Shown here piece by piece: positions 28,101 to 43,100 of a DNA stretch of 64,000 nucleotides; within the stretch, counting starts at the first letter, position 1; each line of letters begins with the position of its first letter. The DNA is taken from contig JASANG010003665.1 in NCBI GenBank assembly GCA_030248215.1, forward strand, positions 124,001 through 188,000. Direction: 5' to 3'. This DNA comes from Enoplolaimus lenunculus. Lineage: Eukaryota; Nematoda; Enoplea; Enoplida; Thoracostomopsidae. The position numbers and the translations under genes are program-made. The notes below the pieces were generated by a model. The model ran no database searches. It worked only from the letters and a program-made list of their open reading frames with translations, and was not told where the DNA came from.

Positions 28101-31100
28101 GATGCACGAAAGAAGTAAAAACTGTTTTAAGCATTGGTGAAGAGATCGCAATAATAATAGTAGTATGTGGCAGAGCAGTTTGTTAACAGGCCATCAAACA
28201 TCAGGAGTTGCTTTTAGACAATGGCATTTGTATACGTTGAAATTAGGACTCACTATGGCATCAGGTGTACTCTGAGCTTCGCCGCCTCTTTATGTTATTC
28301 GTTTCAGCGAAAGTATTGCAGTTCGTCAGTCCCAGGTTGACAAATTGTACGCTGGTCTTCAAGATTTGTCGCGAGAACGTAGACATCGGTTGGACGAAAC
28401 GCTTCAACTGTATGCATTGCATCGTGAAATCGAAGATTTGGAGCAATGGATTGCTGAGCGTGAAGTTGTCGCCGGTTCACATGAATTAGGCCAGGACTAC
28501 GAGCATGTTCAAATGTTGCAGGTTTGTCGTTAAGTGCACACATACCCCGTATAGTCGGAGAGTTCTGTAATTATAAGCAACTTTTCAGACTCTAGGCCTC
28601 AAGCAATGATTTTCAACGTGCGCTGAATATAAATACATTGGATAGTTTTGTCACCAAAGACAATGAATTTTTGTATTCTTCTGCTCTCTAAAATCTGAGA
28701 CATAGTAATATGTTTAACCTACCAAATTACCATTATAGGGCTGTTTATTTGTAAACAGTACATTTTTAAATTAAATTTAACTAAATGAAATCTGATAGTC
28801 TTATTTGCTGTTTCTCTTCAGGAACGTTTTCATCAATTTGCTCGTGACACTGAGGCTATTGGAACTGAGCGTGTAGCCCGAGTAAATGAACAGTGCGATC
28901 AACTAATTGCTTCAGGGCACAAAGATAACGCAACAATTGCATTATGGAAGGTAAGTGTTGATATGTATTTCTTGCGCTGTGATGGTAGCTTACGTTGTGT
29001 TTCCTATGTGAAGTTTTGTTGAATACTAAGTAGGTAAGAAGAAGTGTGGATAATCACTATGGCATGAGTATGCAACTGGGAACATTCTGCGTGGAAAACA
29101 ATGTACGCAGCGCGCGTTGGTTTTGTCTATGCCCCATTTTATTGTATGGCGGGGCAGTTTGTGTAAGCAAAGCGAGTATATATTGTGGCATGTTATCGTT
29201 ATAAAAATGTTATAATAATATTTGAAAGCTAAGTTTGTTTTGCTTTGAACCGTTAAAAGTACTGCGTATGACATCAACCCCACCTTAAAGCAACCTGGAC
29301 TGGTACGTTTTATACCAAGTCATCTTTGGTAAATTGCGTGCTCTTGTCGTGAATCGCGACCGACGAAAGTAAATTATACTCTTAGACACCTAGAAAGCAT
29401 GTGCCCAACACGCTTTACGTCTTTGGTCTGCTACCATTTAAGAGGTAAAATGTTTCGCTCATTCATATATAGCATAATAATTTGATTTCTTATTGGACGT
29501 TAACCGCTATTGAACGTGACGTCGAACACGCATCCACCCAAATCAAGGGGGTCGTTCAAACACAACGACCGCTGGTAAGTTTTGTACCACATGTACACAG
29601 GTGAGTAGTGTTTTGCGTATTCCTTAAAGAGCATTAGGTACTCTTGGTAGAACTAATCACGTGCTCATTTCTATATTTTAGGATTCATTGAATGAAGCTT
29701 GGGAAAATCTATTGGAACTTATTGATACGCGTACACAAATGCTGGCTGCATCGGCACAGCTCCACAAATTTTTCCATGACTGCCGAGATACACTGTCAAG
29801 AATTTTGGTAAGAAAAAAGTAGTTATGATCTTTCAACATGAAGCCAAACAAATTTGTTTATTCTAAAAGATGAAACATGCCGCGTCAAGGTTTTGTGCTT
29901 TTAACGTTATACTCATATTAAAATAGTTGCGACTTAACTAAAATGAATTTACTTCGTAATGGGAAATCCGGTTAATAGGGTTGTACTATCGCGAGTCATG
30001 TCAAAAAACAATTTTTATTTAAGGCAAATCGATGAATTAAAGGTAATTATTGACAAGCATCTGCTTTGTTATGGCAATTTATAGAAGTTATTTCTTTCGT
30101 GTTCTAATGTTTGTTTGTTTGTTTGTGTCTTTAAGGAGAAAAGCCACAGCATTCCGGAAGAACTTGGCCGTGATGCAAGTAGCGTAAGCAAATTGCAGCG
30201 AAAGCATCAAAATTTCATTAATGATCTCCAGACTATTGAAACTCAGGTGTGTTAGGGTGGCTAGTTTAGTACCTAGATTTGTTGTAGAATAGGCATCTTT
30301 AATGTTTGCTATATTCCTTTGGCAATGTAGTAAACTAACCAGCGCGTTTGTATTGTTTCTTTGCAGTAATTGATCGCAGCTTATGTTAAAATGGTACATT
30401 AATTCATTCTGCTACTGTTATATTATCTTTTGTCATGCTGCTGATGTTTCAAGTTGAGCATCAAAAGCCAGTAAACTAACCGTATGTGTGCTTGAAAATC
30501 AGTCATTTTGATTTGAATAAGCTATTTTAGGTGTGCCTGTTTCTTGATGTGTATTAGTTTGCTGTTCTAGGTGCGCCAAATACAAGTGGACGCTCAATCG
30601 TTGCAGGCAGCATATGCTGGAGACAAGGCTTTAGAGATTCAAGCCCGCGAAGCTGAAGTAAGTGAATTGGTAGCAATCTGGTTTTATAAGTTGAAACCTG
30701 AACAAGAAACATTATTTCTCAGCGATTTAACTTTAATTTTGAATAAAACATATCTGCATAGTGGGAAATTGGTTTTCTTTGTTTTCATCCTTTATCGATA
30801 TTTCATTCCCGGTATAATTTATATTCTATATAATCATATATTTGCAGGTTGTTAATGCGTGGCGTAACCTGCAAGCAGGTTGCGAAGGCCGTCGTCTGAA
30901 ATTGGGAGACACTGCTGATTTGTTCCGTTTTATGAACATGGTTCGCGATCTATTGTTGTGGATGGAGGAGGTGAAGAGAGACATGAATACCCAAGAGCGA
31001 CCACGGTAAGACAGAAACGTGCATTAAGATGTGTGAACTGTTGTGTTTATAATATGAAAAAATCTGATTATCATAACGTACTAGAGTTGTCGTGTGGCCA

Positions 31101-34100
31101 GGGCACATGATTTTTTGGTGAAATATGGGTTTGTCACCCTCTTTTTCAAAAATTCAGTGAAATTCGAAGAGTTCAGTAGAAACCCCATCACAAGACTTCC
31201 AAGTGATGTTTTTCACAGAAAAAATTTTGTGAATACTGAAACTTGAATCAAACTCAAACTCAGACAAATCCAAAAATCCCACGCCGAATTTTGAAAAAAT
31301 AAGCCCTGCCTGCCAGGGCCATAGGTAGCTGGTGACAGGACCTGAAAAACATACCTTAGAAACTGCTCTTACTTTGATTACGCTTAGTTTAGAATGTAGC
31401 ATTAATGTAATCTTGAAATACATACCTGAACTACTGGGATCAGTACACTTGGACATGACACTGGTGATATCCTTAAATTCAGTAAACACAGTTTATTATT
31501 TTTTGGTTGACTAGCCTGAATTGAGCCTGAGTGCCAATTGTTGACAACCGGATTCAAGGCATATTACAGTCTTAGAAGATCGTTAAAGTTAGTGATGTGC
31601 CGATACTAAAATTTTTGCCCATGGCGATACCGATAACCACTTCATCTGTGTTTTTTCTATTCACTGACACTTGAGATAGTACTATTTTAGCGATGTTAGC
31701 GGTGTTGAACTATTGATGAATAATCACCAGTCTCTTAAAGCAGAAATTGACGCACGTGAAGAAAATTTCAATGTTTGTATCAATCTTGGCCGCGATTTAC
31801 TGTCTCGCAAGCATTATGCTTCCACTGAAATTGAAAAGAAATTGATCAAATTGACGACGGAACGTGCAGAAATGATGCGGAAATGGGAAGATCGTTGGGA
31901 ATATTTGACGCTAAGTATGTTCGTAAGAAGTTTTTTTGCTTGCATCCTGCCAAAACTCAGTTTAGGCTTCGTTTACTTTGCTGTTGCTAATGACATAGAA
32001 TAAAAAAATTTTGTGGCTTATTAGCAGCAGTTTCTGCACTAGAGGGTTTTCATTCGTTAATTTCGATGCTCCTTTCCACAAACTTACGTGATACTATTGT
32101 TTTAGTACTTTGTTGCTGTCCACGAAATAGAATATTAGAATTCGTTTGGACTGACTAGCATTCAGAGTAAATCTAAGACAAATTTTTAATGAGAAATTCA
32201 CTTGTTACGTAAGCGATGTATCGCTTGTTTTTTTCTGAATTTCAGTTTTGGAAGTATATCAGTTCGCAAGAGATGCTGCTGTTGCTGATTGTTGGTTGTC
32301 AGCACAGGAACCATATTTGGTTTCAAAGGAGTATGGACTAAGTGTAAGATTTTTTGGTTTTTGCGTACTTATGTTTTCTGACTATATCGGTTACCTGAAA
32401 GCTTTGTGCAAACATCAAAGTTAACCATATTAGTCGTGTTCTTTACAGCGACAACCGGACTGTGGTACATTCTAATGCATGCAAATATGCATTGTGTTTA
32501 TATCAGATTGGAAATGTTCTGACTGAATTGCTATGTATCGGTTAGTTCCATTATTAATTCTTGTAATTTAAGGATTGTTTATATTTAGAGTTTTGAATTT
32601 TCTGTTTAGCGCACTTTGGAAGAAGTGTTAAAATTGATTAAAAAACACGAGGCGTTCGAAAAGTCTGCAGCTGCCCAAGATGAACGATTCCAGGCGCTTG
32701 AAAAATTGACGAACGTAAGTAGTTCGGTGTATTTTTGTTTTTATCTTATGTACTGAGAAAATTGGTTGAATATGTTGCAGCTTTAAAAGTACAGTATTTA
32801 AAGAGTTTCATTACGTCATTACGTATTTCCCTTAAACTTTGTTTTGTCAGCAAGCGATGACAATGGAAGCGGAATAGTGCCGGTTCCGACCTGCTGCATG
32901 TAACACTGTTTAAGGAAGGCAGTCGAGCTACCTATCTTATTAGTATGAAATACTGAAATTTATGGTCCGGCCGCGTCCGGTGACGAATATTGAACATGAA
33001 ATGTTAGCACTTTGCAATTTTTGTATCAAAACATGCTTTTGTCAGCACTAAAGTAATTTGGTAACAGGACGCTACAGTGATTTACTTAATCCCGTTTCTA
33101 AACAGTGTATATACGTACCGTGTTTTGGGATTGGGGGAATATAGCTTTTGGGGTTTGGCAATAGCTAGTTAGCGGTGTAGAAACCAAGTTACTTGCCAGA
33201 ATCACCCGATTTTATTGTGTATATTAGTATCTATATCAGTAAGAAAAATGTGGTGCAGGTTTGATAATCTTGTTTGCATATCCTTCCCTCATTAGACATC
33301 AGTTTTACTGTATTGGACATGACAATTACGAAACAGATGTTTTTGTTTGTGTAACATAACAGAACGGTATTTCCGCCTTAAACAAGGCTTTATAGAATGG
33401 AAAAGGTTTAGTAGCCATAGATTTTTCTGCACCTACGCTGGTTATGAATTTTAACTTTCTTGTTGCAGTAGCGAAAAATCGAACTAGAAATGCTATTTAA
33501 CGAAATCTAAAAGATTCCGACTAAAACCGATACTAGTTTCTCGACTCATGCAGTATCAGTTCTATACTGTAGTGACGACAATAAGAGGGGGACTGATATT
33601 TATTTGACCTCTCCAGAGGGTACCTCCCTGCTATTCGCTTACGGACTGTTATTTATTTGCAATCCGCCCTCCGCCACCCTCCGTTACTGATATATCCGGT
33701 ATTGCAACTATCCGTTGAATTAAACGTTTATTTGTCTTGTCAGTTATGTGCTACAGTTAAGGATAAAAGACATTTATCGACTCTAATTAGGGTTTAGGGA
33801 CTCTATCCGCTTACGGACTCTTATTAGGGATACGGACTCCTATGTATTGGGACTCAAAATGGGGACCCCCTCTTATTTGGGTCGCTACATAATGTACTTA
33901 CACATTTTCGGTGCCTCCAGAATTGCTATTGCTCCCACGTTCCTGCAAGAAATCTATTTTTGTTCTGTACCAGCTTTGCAAGATTTATGTAATATGGAGG
34001 ATTTTGTTCGATTTTGCGAAAAATTATAATACTATTGGATGTATTTGAAACATTAATTCGAAACTATTGTCTTTGCAATTATTCTTTTAAGTTTAAACCG

Positions 34101-37100
34101 GACGCTTTATTTTCTAACAAAAAAAAACTGATTTCGTAAGAGTTCGTTATTTCGAATTCAAGGACCTTTTCCGGCGCCTACTTGCTTCCATGAAAATTAG
34201 TCCTCGTTTGATTTCGGCCATGGTAATATTTTTACTGCCCAGCTTTGCCGTTTCTTCCATCTAAGTATATTGCCATTCTAGTTTTCTTCCATCTAAGTTT
34301 ATTGCCATTCTAGTTTTCAAGCGACTAATTTTTTTCTATTACAGCGTTGGCTGATTGCACGTTTTAAGTTTTTTGGCTTTGTGTCTTGTTTGCGCACCTG
34401 GGAGTGGTATATACTTTTGTTGCGCAATAATTTTTGCACGATACAACACTTCCACATAGCATGTTTTGGGCTCCTTTATGGATTAGTTTGTTTTCTTTGT
34501 GACGATTTCAACATTAAACTACTGAGGACACTGGACACACTTATTTGGTGAAAAACACGTCAATAATGAAGTATTGTCTCAAAATTAATTGGTTTCGATT
34601 GTATTTTAAATTTGTATTACGAATGCTCAAAATTTACAACCGTCGCCACACCAGTTTGAGGCCGGTCGACTATGTTAAAAAATTCATTACACGTTTGAGA
34701 ATATTAGGTTTTCGGTATATTTTTGCGAAAGCTTAAGGCGAAATTATCCCCCAGTTGAGTATTCGGACATGTAACAACAAAATACAAATACACGTGGAAG
34801 TGGATTAAAGCATTACTTGATCGTTAATACGGTGTATGTACCACGCATATTGATTGACCATTACATATTTATACGTTATGTCCATTAACAGTTGGAACTG
34901 CTAGCACAAGACTATTTGACGTGGCTGCGAAGTCCTTCTAAGAAAGAACCGACAACTTGTGGTGTTGGTGGTGGTGGTGATATGAGTACCATGAAGCAAC
35001 AACTTGCTCATTTCAAACATAGCGTATTTGATCGCTCAAACGACGCATACCATCGTTATTTCCGCTATAGAGGTGTATTTATGGAGCCAATCGAGTCTGA
35101 GATGGTAAACCGGTTGCTTGGATAAATGAAATATTTTGTTTGCTGTCCTGTCGCATGGAGTTCTGTTCACTACATTAAATTATTATTTTGTGGACGGTTC
35201 TTCCTATAGTGGGTTTTATAGCACGCAGTACATGTATATATAGTGCCGCGATATTGTAGTCTTGTGCTTATTGCAGTTCAGCTTTTTTTAACTTTAAAAC
35301 ATATTCATGTAATATTAAATACATTATTTAGATTCAACAGCTAATTAAACCGGTCTGGGTTGCGGGGGCATAATTCTGATGTATATTATTTTGTTACTAA
35401 TAAATTACGCTACGTATATGTCGTAGGCCAATCTGCTATTTTGCGTAGTAGCAGTTTAGCCTTGGCTAAACTGCTGGTTTGATTTTTTGGACAGACGCAT
35501 CACCGTTAAGCAGTCAGGGGTAGTTTTACATCACTGTTGTTTTGCTACATCTTACAGTCGTTATTTGGCCTAGACCAATCTGCTATTTGCTCAGAGTAGC
35601 AGATTGGTCTAGGTCAATGGGTTATTGGCCTGAACAGCGGATTGGCCTACGACACAGGGTGGCAACAAAGGTTCGGATTCGGTAAAAATTTGAGGTTCGG
35701 ATTCGGATTCGGTTGTGGAAAAGCCGAATCCAACAAAGTTCGGCAATATGTTTTTTTCGTTTTTAAGCAACAAAATTTTTAAATATCTAGCTATAAACAT
35801 CAATATTTTTTATTTCAGGTGAGAAATCTCAGAACTGACGTCGGGACGAAATATATTAACGAATTAAAAGTTATACGGCTGGCATTGCGTTGATATTCCG
35901 AAACAAATTATAGATATATCTGAAATATGCAACATGCTGGATTCGGATTCGGATCCGGTTTCGGTCAAATCGTGGATTCGGTGCCACCCTGCTACAACAT
36001 ACGTATATATTTAGCATGCATTAGTTACTGTGTGGTCATTTACGAAATATTGGTTTCATTATATTGTTGCCGTTGAATTTTTAGGCATAGGTAATTTATA
36101 CCATTTTGCCGTAAAAACTCTGCTTTTTTAAGTAAAACTCTGTTTTTGAGGCCCAGTCGTGCGTAAGGACCTTTCGATCAGTAATTACTGATGTTGAAAA
36201 TTGGAGTTTTGCATGCGGTAGCGGTAACAGTAGTATCGCTTTCAAAACAGATATGCAATATCATGAAAATTCGAAAAATCGATGTTTTATTACAAAAATC
36301 ATGAAAGAAATTTCTAAAAAATTGCACTGGCGTACCCTGTTTAATGTCGTACCTAACTGTTTTATATAACCGCATGTGAACGTATTGCTAGGCTCAGGTT
36401 TTTAAGTTTGCTTCTGATTGAACTGGTGAAATATGGCACCCACATGAAGGGAAATCTTACGGGGGAGTTACGGTAAAGTAAAATGCCGCATTTGGAAGGG
36501 TCGAAAGTACGGTGGAAAAATATGGCATGGCAAGGGTGTAAAATACGGCAAGGAGGAAATATGGTATGGCACCGGAGTGACTCCCCCAAACCGGGGGTTT
36601 AAAAGGCGCTAAGCATGGCCTGTTTTTACGAATATTTTTATATTATTTCAATGACAACGGTTGTAGATCACAAGATAACTACAGTCATACGGTCGCAAAA
36701 TTTATAGTTAAACGTAGCTTAAAGTTCATAATAATAGTTGAAACCATGCATTGTATCAAACTTTGGTTTCTATTGTGACTGGTACGACAATTTTGTATTG
36801 TTAAATTAGTTTATAACCTTTGATTATGGTTATTAGTATTAAATGTGCCGACGTTAATATTTCAACCAAAATTGGATTTAAATTATAATTTGTATTGTAC
36901 GTATTATTATTAGTGATTTAATTGTAACTGAATCATGTTTCGGGGCGGCATTACAAAACTTGAAGCCGTACCCCACCGATACGTGCTTGGAATGTTAATT
37001 AAACTCAATTTAGTGATACTATTCTCCAATTAACTGCATTGTGTTTTCATCTGTAGCGTGTGTCATGCATTTTTAGATATTTAAGACTCGTTTAATTGTT

Positions 37101-40100
37101 GAAATTTTATTTGAGTACCAATGCCATTTTTAAATTTCAACTGTTGCAATTTGCTTTATTGCATTATTGAAAGTTTGCCGCTTTTAATACTGTACTTGTC
37201 AGCCAGTTTAGCGCAATGCGCAAAAGTTAGCGAATGCACAAAAATCCGCATGCAGATGTTCTTTTCATAGAACAAGCGCGTTTATACTCAAAGAAATTAT
37301 TGTAAACAAAATAATGCTGGAAAGTTGTCCTAAATACGTATGTGGGGCAGTCCAGCTGTAATGATTTAGATATTGTGTAATATATTCGATTCATTATTTC
37401 GGCTTTATGTATATCTCGAAGGAACACACCGTGCGTGTAATGCACTTAATAACTTTGACATTGTGATATAAAAAGTTCCAATTCGGCATTACGCGCATAA
37501 TGCATCTTTAAAATACTCGAGTATGTAGGTATATTATGTATGTACTTTTTCATGGTTTATTCTTCTATTTATGTTTTTTGTACTTTGCAGTTTGAGCTGA
37601 AAGAGTTGCAACGGCGTCAAGAAGAAGAGGAGCGTATACGCAGGCAAATTGCGGCAGCGTCTAGTGGCCAAGCAGGAGTGCAACAGCAACAGGGTCCTGG
37701 TGTTCACCCTGGACAACGCACCGCGCATGGCGTTGCGGCGTCCAGTAGTGCAATGCCTGAAAAGTAAGTCTGAATATCGTAGTTGGCCTCGTCTTGCTTG
37801 TCATACAGTATTGTTCCGTCAAAATAAGCATTAATCAAGTCCGCAAATTTTGTTAAGTTTTTCACGTTGGTTCCAAAAAGATGATGCGCAGTTTAATACC
37901 TTGACCGATTGAAGTTTTGAAAGTTTGTATTTGGACTTTGAATATTGAGCGTAACTGATCAGAAATTGATGCGAAACTTTAATAAACAAGATCGTTTTAG
38001 TTGACAGACTGTTGACAGAATAACATGTGATATATATTGTGTTTTCTGATCAAAACACATCACTAAAAAGTTTGTATCATCTGTGTTATTACTGTATGTT
38101 GTAGACGCATGGAAACTACATTCGGTGTCGAACCTGGAAGGAAGCCTGAATCATACATTCCTGAACAGGAAGGTAGGTTGCGGCATGCAAACAAAATAGG
38201 TTAACGTTTATGTGTGAATGAAGTTTTGCACATTTTAATTTGTAATTATTATTTTGCTTTAAGCTGTTTATTTAGTTCAGTGTTTGCTGTGTCGTATTAC
38301 AGTAATATTGCTGGTTTGCAACAGCTTTAGTTTGATATACTTATCTGTGTATTTGTTAGAAGTTTAAGTTGAGTATTAGTTGTGGTCAAGTGATGCTGTT
38401 GCTCTAGCATGTAGCTTACCTACCATTGGCTCATTGTTCAGTAAAGATTACACTATATGAAATATCGCTTAGCTATAGTATATGGAAAATATAATATAGT
38501 TCTGGACACCGGCAGGTTTTTGAAATCTTACTTAAGTATTTAATTTACTTAAGATTTGTGCTGAAGTATATACTTAAGTCGAACACTTGAGTTAATATGT
38601 AACTGTTTTAAAGTAAACAAATATCTGCCATTTTTTGTCGAATGCGATACGTCAGAAGTTTTGCTTTCGCCCTATGTCACGCGGGTATCCAAATAGCCAA
38701 TATTAATATAGCGAAATGCTTAGTCAATGAGAGGTTAAACACGCTGAGCGAGTTAAACAACAACTTAGCACTATTTTAGAAACGAGAATTGGTTACATAT
38801 GCGTTCCTGAAACGCAATCACTGTCAACGTGTGGATGGAGCCTTGTGATTTTAAACATCTGCCAAAATATGTAACTGTGCCAACATAGCAAATCTAAACT
38901 TGAATTTGAAATATTTTTTTTGAGACCAGATCAAACCAAAGTTTACCTTTTTTGGCATGCCAGAACTAAATACTTCCAAAATCTTAAATCGATTTTTTTT
39001 CGTGTTCAACGACTGAGATATTTCGTTTGCATGCGATCGTTTTTTGAACTTCATTGAATTTTTATAACTAAATGCACGGTGCAGACATTTTGTTGCTGGA
39101 TAGTATAGATTGTATCTAATATGTACAGTTTTCAAGTATACGAAAACTTGATGCGTATGCGGACTGTAATCATGCCTTAACTTCATTGACCAGGATGTAA
39201 CCAGATTCGTTTTGCTAACAGATTATTAATAACACAGCTGGAACATTTCTTAAAACAAAGTAGCCAATTATTGGTAATAAACTCTTGAAGCACTTGCAAA
39301 GTTTTTAACTTCAGCAGCCTCTTCTTTATGTTTGTTTTAAGAACGTCTACTTTTAAGCAATACCATAGGTTAGTTTTTTGCAATATTTTATGCTAAAAAA
39401 TTTCTGCTACCTTCAATTTTATAGAGATAATAACTGTTAAATTTTTCATTGCTTGACTCTGTGAACCGACCTGGTACCCAGAAATTTTGTAATCGCCGCA
39501 GACAGTTTTAAAAAAACGCCGTTTTAAACGAAGAAGATGCGGTCTTGGTTGACAAACATATCGTAGGTCAACCGGCTATTCAGGTTAATTACCAATTGGC
39601 CTAGGCCAATCTGCTATTTTGAACAAATAGCAATGGCCTTGGTCAAATAGTGATTGTAAAATGTAGCAAAGCAACAGTGATGTAAAACCACCGCTGATTG
39701 GTTTAACGTTACTGCGCTTGTTCAAATAATCAAATCTGATTGGTCTATAAGCTTAATAGCCGTTTTGTCTAGGGAAAACTGCTATTACGTAAAATAGCAG
39801 ATTGGTCTATATCATATATATGTAGCGTCAAATTGATGTAAAATTTGGAACAAAACTATAAGGTAACGTGTACGCTGTGTACGCAACATTCGTACACTGG
39901 CGTATCCAAGGAGTTTCACAGGCCTATGCACCTTAACAGTAATGAAAAGTAAAATTTTATGCTAAGTTTAGAGCAATGTTGGCTTTTCACTTGCTTCGCG
40001 CGCCACTTGGAAATTTCTGGATCCGCCATGGTCCATGCAGCGTAGCGATCTATAGTGATTTAATTTGATCGGTGGAAATTAAGATATATATTACTAAAAA

Positions 40101-43100
40101 TGATGATATAAATTAAACAGATTTCATAAGTTTAGTATGCAAACCTTGACAGTCGCCGTCGCTTACGTGGAGTACGAAAATGTAAAATACAACAGATAAA
40201 GTAAATACCTATCTCCAACTAGGGTTATTTCACCAATAATACAGCAAAACAGAAAATTAATAGTAATTTTTCGGTGGCATGTATTTTTCATTTTCCGGTT
40301 CCGTTTCGGGAATTTTTTCAAGTTCCGGTTCCGGTAAATTGTAATTCCGGTCGCACCCTCTTTTTGGTGCGTGATCTTTTTGTGTATTTACGTATGTACG
40401 TTGTGAAGCGCTTTTTAAAGTTGCACCAATGCATGTTCTCGTTTAGCTTCCGTTTTTATTAAACATTATAATTAAGTGTGCTGTGTTATAAATGTTTTTA
40501 TTTGCGTATGCTGCTGAGTTAAATTACATTTGTAATATTATTATTGCACAGGGTTAAGTCGTAGCCGCGTTTCGCATCATTTGGATACGTCTGCCGGCTC
40601 AGCTGGTTCGTCCGCTTGGCGAATGAGCCTTCGTAGAACGCGGGATTTTGACAATTATGATGTCTTAGGTAATGACTAATTTTCGTTAAACATTACGTTC
40701 AGTTTTGCTCAAGCCACACTAAATTATTATTTTTATGTTCAACGGAACAATGTGTTTGGTATGTTTCAAAATGCACAAGAATATGTTGATAGAGTTGTCG
40801 TACACACAACTTGTTCCTCGTGTTTCAATTTTTTTTCGTATAAATACTCAATTATACCATTGTAAAGTCGTCTTGCTCTAACGGATGCATTTCAAATGCT
40901 CTTAACTGACGTATGTCAACATAACGAATCTGTCAGAAAGGGTTAAAATTAATGTTCTGAATTGAGAAATAACCGGGAATTCGAATGAAAATAATCTTTA
41001 CTTAATATCGCATAAACTGGATGGTAGAAAATAGTGGAGGATTTCTGTATCAGAATCGTACGGCGTCAATCAGATTAGATTAGACTGTTGTTGTTAGCGC
41101 ATGCGTGCCATGGTTTTTTGTCTGGTATTAATTTTGTTTGTATATCATCCTTGTGATCACTGTTAACTTTGTAGTTGATACAGGGTGGCAACAAAAGTTC
41201 GTGGATTCGGATTTACTTTTAAAAAACGTAATGCAACAAGGTTCAGAAATACTTTTTTGTGTTTTCGAAATTGAGTTGAAACAGGCGGAATATTTTTGGA
41301 AAACTTGTAGTAAAAAAATCACAATATGTTTCTATTGCATGCATAAGATTAGGTTATCTAAGCCGACATGTAAAATTTTGTTTACAATTTTAATTTTATA
41401 CAATAGTTTATCTAAATGAGGGAATCATTTGAACATCAATTTCCGAATTCGGAATCTGTCAAATCGTTAGTTCGATGCTACCCTCGTTTGATATGAAAGT
41501 TATATACCTCATGTCCTTTGTTCGGTGTCCAGCATAACGCGTTTATCGCTTTACGCTGCATATTTCCGCTTAGTTGCACTGCACATTCCGCTACCGCTAG
41601 TTTGTGTGCAACGCATATTTATTTTTTACGTTGCGTTTTTACGCGTTTTTTCAAGTGTTGCGTTTTGTATTTTTGACCGAAACTTAAAATAGTTTGGAGG
41701 TTTTTGAACGGTTGTTTATATTTTCGACATCATGTATTATATATGCATATATAAATATATTATATATATATATTTATATTTATATATATTATATTTCTAT
41801 GTATATATCGTTTTTATTTCAGGCACAGATACAGCGGATGGTTTTGAAGGTGTTTTAATCCGCAAGCACACGATGGAGGCTCCTGATCGAAAATCGTCAA
41901 ACAGGTTTGGTTCTTTGTGATAAAGAGAATGAATTTTGTTCTGATAGAATATTTTAGTGACATCTGAATAAAAGGTCATTTACAATGGCGGATCCATTGG
42001 GGGGCCACCCCGGCCGTGCCCCCCCACAGCATCTCGACAAAAATTATATAGAGTGTCAATTGCTGTTCTATGCTGTTTATTTCTCTGTTTTATACACAAT
42101 AGTGTAAACAGCTTATAATAAGCTCTCTCTTGTTTTTTCTCCCCTTTTATTTGGGACACTACAGTATTAGTCAAAAATAAGTTTATTACCTGTGAAATTT
42201 TGGCCCTTCCCATTTTGAGATCCTGGATCCGCCACTGGTCATTTATAAAAGTATGTATATAGATTGTGTGTATTGGTAGTTTTTTAATGTCATATTCAAT
42301 CATATTAATGTTTAATCATTTTACATGCTTTACCATAATTTACGGACGCTGTCACATATTTTCACATGCTTGTTGGTGTTACGCACTTGTTTGAAAACTT
42401 TGCACTGTATACTTAACGGATGTATATGTAAGAGTAACAGTTTTGTGTATATGTGATCCAGGTGTATTTTTTTGAAGGACAAATTATTGCTTGAGTAGGC
42501 CCATGTATAGAACAGGGCCGAAACAGTAGCATAAACGTATTCCTAAGCCTAAGCTTATGCCTAAGCCAAGCCTAAGCGTAAGCATGAGACTATTCCTAAG
42601 GTTAAGCATTAGTCCAAGCCTATGTCTAAGCAAAAAATTCGTGCAGAGCTTAAACTGACTCTATTACAACCCCGTTAGAAAACGATCCGGCCCTGTTCTG
42701 TAGATGGGCCCTTGAGTATCCAGTTGAGTATGTAGTGTTTGTTTACTTTCAGGTCTTGGGACAAGCTTTACACAGTGTTGCGTGGTAATCAAATGCTATT
42801 TTATAAAGATCAGCGTCACAAGGTAAAAAAATATATTGTCGCATTGGACTATTTCAAACAAACTCGGGCAGTTACAATTTAAATTACAATTTTAACTGTA
42901 TCTTTGCATCCTTGAAACTCATTTCGTTAAAGCACAACATACTTACTTTCGGATCGGTCGAATACTAGTTTTGGTGGATTCAACAGTATTGGTTTTTTAT
43001 TTATATTAAAATAATGCATACGTCTGGCATTTTTATTAAAATTTTGTTCCACAAATGTTTAAAATATATAACAGTAGTATAATTTTGCCAGAACAGTGAT

